A stretch of DNA of 64,000 nucleotides. Origin: Streptomyces sp. NBS 14/10 (GTDB lineage Bacteria; Actinomycetota; Actinomycetes; Streptomycetales; Streptomycetaceae). This document shows, in pieces, positions 60,698-64,000 of the stretch. Under the pieces are notes generated by a model. It made no database searches and was not told the DNA's origin. It worked only from the letters and a program-made list of their open reading frames with translations. Within the stretch, counting starts at the first letter, position 1. Each line of letters starts with the position of its first letter. The position numbers were made by a program, and so were the translations under genes. Location of the stretch: the NCBI RefSeq assembly GCF_002224125.1, contig NZ_NCSM01000042.1, positions 127,223 to 191,222 of the forward strand, given 5' to 3'.

Positions 60698-63415
60698 ATG
60701 AGCCGGACACCGCCCGGGTGGACTTGGGCGTACGAGGGCTACGACCCGGCCGAGGAGCGGCTGAGGGAGTCCCTGTGCGCGCTCGGCAACGGCTACTTCG
60801 CCACCCGGGGCGCCCTCCCGGAGTGCGGCGCGGATGCCATGCACAGCCCCGGTACCTATGTGGCCGGGTGTTACAACCGGCTGGAGTCGCGGGTTGCGGG
60901 CCGGCGGGTGGAGAACGAGGACCTGGTCAACCTGCCCAACTGGCTGCCGTTGCGTTTCCGGGCCGATGGCGAGGACACCACCGGCAACTCCCCGGCACCG
61001 TGGCTCTCACCGGACACCCACCCCCCGCTCGACCACCGGCTGACCCTCGACCTGCGCGCGGGCATCCTGGAGCGCACCACGCGATACGTTGACGACGCCG
61101 GCCGGCATCTGGCCGTACGGCAGCTGCGCCTCGTCCACATGGGCGACCCGCATCTGGCGGCGCTGCGGACCGAGTTCACGGCGGAGGACTGGTCGGGGCG
61201 GCTGGAGGTGGAGTCGGCGCTGGACGGCGCGGTGGCCAACACCGGCGTCGCCCGGTACCGCGAGCTGGCCAACCGGCATCTGACCCATGTGCACACGGGC
61301 ACCGCGCCCAGCGGTCAAGTCGTCTGGCTGCGCTGCCGCACCACCACCTCCGACATCCGCGTCGGCATGGCCGCCCGCACCACCACCGACGGCGACACCG
61401 ACGCGACCACCCTCCACCGTCAGGAACGCGCCGGCCTCCTGCTGCGGCCGCTCATGGAGCCGGGCCGGACGGTGACCGTCGACAAACGCGTCGCCCTGCA
61501 CACCTCCCGCGACCCGGCCATCAGCGATCCCCTGCACGCCGCCGTGGACCGGGTGAGCCGTGCGCCGGACTTCGAAGCGCTCGCCGACGCCCACCGTGCG
61601 GCGTGGGAGCAGCTGTGGCGGGCGGGCGAGATGGACGTACCCGGCCAGGCGGGTCGGATCCTGCGGCTGCATCTGTTCCATCTGCTGCAGACGCTCTCCC
61701 CGCACACCGCGGACCTGGACGTCGGCGTGCCCGCGCGCGGACTGCACGGCGAGGCGTACCGGGGGCATGTGTTCTGGGACGAGCTGTTCGTCCTGCCCTA
61801 TCTGAACCTGCACCTCCCCGAGGTCTCCCGGGCGCTGCTCGACTACCGCCACCGACGGCTGGAGCGGGCGTGTTTCGCGGCCCGGGACGCCGGGCGGGCG
61901 GGCGCGATGTACCCGTGGCAGAGCGGCAGCGACGGCCGTGAGGAGACCCAGCGGCTGCATCTCAATCCGCGCTCGGGACGCTGGCTGCCCGATCACTCCC
62001 ACCTCCAGCACCATGTCGGCTCGGCCATCGCGTACAACGTGTGGCAGTACGGCGAGGCCACCGGCGACGCGGAGTTCATGCACACCAAGGGCGCGGAGAT
62101 GCTGCTGCAGATCGCCCGGTTCTGGGCCTCCGCGGCCAGCTGGGACGACGCCCGGGGACGGTATCGGATCCTCGGCGTGGTCGGCCCCGACGAGTATCAC
62201 GACGGCTACCCCGGCGCCTCCCGCCCCGGCATCGACGACAACACGTACACCAACGTCACCGCCGCATGGGTGCTCGCCCGCGCCCTCGATCTGCTGCGGT
62301 CCCTGCCCGAGCCGCGCCGCCGGGACCTGTTCGAACGCACCGCGCTCGCCGATACGGAGCTCGACCTCTGGCAGGACGTCTCCCGGAGGCTGCTGGTGCC
62401 CTGGCATCGCGGGGTGGTCAGCCAGTTCGACGGCTACGGCGAGCTCGCCGAGTTCGACTGGGACCGCTATCGCGAGCGGTACGGCGACATCCGGCGCCTC
62501 GACCGGATCCTGGAAGCCGAAGGCGACACGGTCAACCGCTACCAGGCTTCCAAACAGGCCGATGTGCTGATGCTCGGCTACCTCTTCGCGCCCGCCGAAC
62601 TGCACCGCGTCTTCCGCCGGCTCGGCCACGAGCTGGACGACACCACCTGGCGGCGCACCGTCGACTACTACCTGCGCCGCACCAGCCACGGCTCCACGCT
62701 CAGCAGCCTCGTCCACGCCTGGGTGCTGCCCCGGGTGCGGCGGGCGGAGGCGTGGCGCTTCTGCCAGGAGGCGCTGACCGGCGACATCGCCGATCTACAG
62801 GGCGGCACCACCGGGGAGGGCATCCACCTCGGCGCCATGGCCGGCACCCTCGACCTCGTACAGCGCGGCCTGACCGGACTCGAGCCCCGGGGCGGGGTGC
62901 TGCGGCTGGATCCCGCGCCGCTGCCCGAGCTGTCCCGGTTCGGGCTGTCCATCCGCTACCGGGGCCACTGGGGAGTGCGGCTGCGGCTGAGCGCCGGGCA
63001 GTTGCACATCACCGTACCGGCCTCCGACCGCGGGCCGATCGATGTGGCCCTGGCCGGCCGTACGGTCTCCGTGCCCCCGGGCGAGACGTGCCTGCTGCCC
63101 CTGCCCCCGCCCCTGCCACAAGGAGCGGACGGGTTATCCCTGCACGCGGCTTATTCGTGGGGGATCACGGCGACCGGACACCGGGCGTGGTGCACGGCCG
63201 ACTGCACCACCGGGCCGAGCCGGGGCGCCAGGGCGGCCCGGTGCCTGCGGCGGCCGATCATCAGCAGCCCGCTGCCCCCGGCCGCCCGTACGACGGCTTG
63301 CGCCGGGCTCTCGAGCCGGACCTCGTCGACCACCTCCACCCGGGGAAACTTCTTGCGCCACGGCCGCAGCACCTCGTCCAGCCGTGGACGGCCCGCAACG
63401 GGACACCACGGGTGA
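60698..63415 (+). CDS. GH65 family disaccharide phosphorylase-like enzyme
   Basis: 905 residues. N-terminal beta-sandwich, linker helices and (alpha/alpha)6 barrel with general acid Glu499 in VVGPDEYHDG and the phosphate-binding TSHGSTLSSLVHA. GH65 enzymes reversibly phosphorolyse trehalose, maltose, kojibiose or similar alpha-glucosides; Lys-Gln in ASKQADVLML agrees. No beta-phosphoglucomutase is beside it. Homology seems to end near LLPLPPPLPQGA (about nt 63130); the last 90 residues read antisense through the stress-protein gene and look non-native, suggesting a frameshift or lost stop at the 3' end. It is divergent from the P-type ATPase. Confidence 0.87.
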   Translation: MSRTPPGWTWAYEGYDPAEERLRESLCALGNGYFATRGALPECGADAMHSPGTYVAGCYNRLESRVAGRRVENEDLVNLPNWLPLRFRADGEDTTGNSPAPWLSPDTHPPLDHRLTLDLRAGILERTTRYVDDAGRHLAVRQLRLVHMGDPHLAALRTEFTAEDWSGRLEVESALDGAVANTGVARYRELANRHLTHVHTGTAPSGQVVWLRCRTTTSDIRVGMAARTTTDGDTDATTLHRQERAGLLLRPLMEPGRTVTVDKRVALHTSRDPAISDPLHAAVDRVSRAPDFEALADAHRAAWEQLWRAGEMDVPGQAGRILRLHLFHLLQTLSPHTADLDVGVPARGLHGEAYRGHVFWDELFVLPYLNLHLPEVSRALLDYRHRRLERACFAARDAGRAGAMYPWQSGSDGREETQRLHLNPRSGRWLPDHSHLQHHVGSAIAYNVWQYGEATGDAEFMHTKGAEMLLQIARFWASAASWDDARGRYRILGVVGPDEYHDGYPGASRPGIDDNTYTNVTAAWVLARALDLLRSLPEPRRRDLFERTALADTELDLWQDVSRRLLVPWHRGVVSQFDGYGELAEFDWDRYRERYGDIRRLDRILEAEGDTVNRYQASKQADVLMLGYLFAPAELHRVFRRLGHELDDTTWRRTVDYYLRRTSHGSTLSSLVHAWVLPRVRRAEAWRFCQEALTGDIADLQGGTTGEGIHLGAMAGTLDLVQRGLTGLEPRGGVLRLDPAPLPELSRFGLSIRYRGHWGVRLRLSAGQLHITVPASDRGPIDVALAGRTVSVPPGETCLLPLPPPLPQGADGLSLHAAYSWGITATGHRAWCTADCTTGPSRGARAARCLRRPIISSPLPPAARTTACAGLSSRTSSTTSTRGNFLRHGRSTSSSRGRPATGHHG

Positions 63416-63941
63416 AGGCGGTGACGTAGGCGAATTCCAGCAGGTTGTCCTGGGGGCCGTGCAGACTCAGCCCGACCACCACGTCCCGCTCGCGGACCCC
63501 GGACGTCCGTGTCTCCTCCACCCCGCCCGCGCGCACCAGGACCACCGGCCGCTCGGCGCGACCGACCACATAGAGGCTGATGTCACCGAGGAAGAAGCTC
63601 GCCAAGGGCTCCATGCCCCGCGATCCGAGCACCAGCATCCGCGACCGCGCCGCCGCTTCCAGCAGGGCTGTCTCGGCCTCCCGCGCGACCAGATCCTCCT
63701 CGATGGGCAGATCCGGGTGGCGCCGGCTGAGCTCCATGCGCGCGTCGTGCACGATCCGCTTGGCCCAGTAGTTCTGGTCATCCGCCGAGGGACTGTCCGG
63801 CGTGGGCGGGGACAGCAGGACCCACGCGTGCAGCAGACGCAGCCCGAGCTCCCGCCGCTCCGCCTCGGCGGCCGCCCAGCGCGCGGCGGCAAGGCTCTCC
63901 GGCGTTCCGTCGAGGCCCACGGTGACGACCTGTTCCTCCAT
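63151..63941 (-). pseudogene. Universal stress protein (two UspA domains), frameshifted
   Basis: From ATG 63941 (GGAG seven bases upstream) the first UspA domain is intact: VTVGLDGTPESLAAARWA at the start and the ATP-binding GSRGMEPLASFFLGDIS. The second domain begins VVVGLSLHGPQDNLLEFAY and reads to RAVHGWT near 63385, where the frame shifts; another frame continues LDEVLRPWRKKFPRVEVVDE to the second ATP motif GRRRHRAALAPRLG and CPVAVIPHE-stop at 63151. Unless this is a sequencing error the second domain is lost; the out-of-frame product would end at 63261. Confidence 0.8.
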
Positions 63942-64000
63942 GGCGTTGCTCCGTCTCATGCGTAACCGCTCGCGGTCAGAGGACCTTCCGCCCATGCCAT

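Noticed and set aside
1..64000. CRISPR arrays, tRNA or rRNA genes
   Set aside because: No regularly spaced repeats and no cloverleaf or rRNA-like sequence were noticed on reading both strands.

Overview
The window is a stretch of high-GC actinobacterial chromosome, almost certainly from a Streptomyces-type organism. The signs are strong G/C bias at third codon positions, frequent GTG starts, Tat and lipobox signals, CYP157-like P450 features, MMPL and LacI/GntR/TetR regulators, and dense operons with 4-bp ATGA/GTGA overlaps. No rRNA, tRNA or CRISPR array was seen. The first gene is cut by the left edge.

Region 1 (about 1.4-13.6 kb) is a compact biosynthetic locus. A FabH-like ketosynthase III, a 2404-residue dimodular NRPS (C-A-T-C-A-T-TE) and an FAD monooxygenase are transcribed leftwards, with a LysR regulator behind them and a divergent MMPL exporter. 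The first A domain carries a textbook serine code; the second has an unusual DVQ-type code. Next come a Tat-exported snapalysin-like metalloprotease, a P450 lacking the ExxR arginine, and a YbaK-type tRNA-editing protein.

Region 2 (16.5-28.2 kb) is a self-contained N-glycan utilisation operon. It encodes a secreted GH85 endo-beta-N-acetylglucosaminidase, an ABC importer (lipoprotein and two permeases), a cytoplasmic GH38 alpha-mannosidase and a GH5-like putative beta-mannosidase. A divergent LacI regulator is separated from the operon by two palindromic operators. No ATPase is encoded, so a shared one (MsiK-like) is expected elsewhere.

Region 3 (28.2-35.1 kb) starts with an orphan glutamate mutase pair (GlmE/GlmS). 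Then comes a decayed stretch: a membrane-glycosyltransferase remnant and an OmpR-type response regulator split by a TnpB-only IS element of about 2.1 kb with subterminal inverted repeats. The partner histidine kinase is intact.

Region 4 (35.2-54.4 kb) is acid and acid-sugar catabolism. One set has RraA-like, lactonase, ACS-family MFS and aconitase genes, with a two-winged-helix GntR regulator and two copies of an operator TTGTATCA-N10-TGATACAA. The other has an FbpABC-like importer, two GntR/FadR paralogues of identical length, and an operon of racemase-like, TIM-barrel isomerase, isopropylmalate-dehydrogenase-like, DUF1537 kinase and class II aldolase genes. That operon resembles threonate/erythronate degradation through 3-oxo-tetronate. 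Four copies of a CAACCGGTTAACCGGTTG-type operator tie the second set together.

Region 5 (54.4-64 kb) holds a TetR / FAD monooxygenase / DHA2 efflux resistance-like unit, a P-type cation ATPase, a divergent GH65 phosphorylase-like enzyme and a frameshifted universal stress protein gene.
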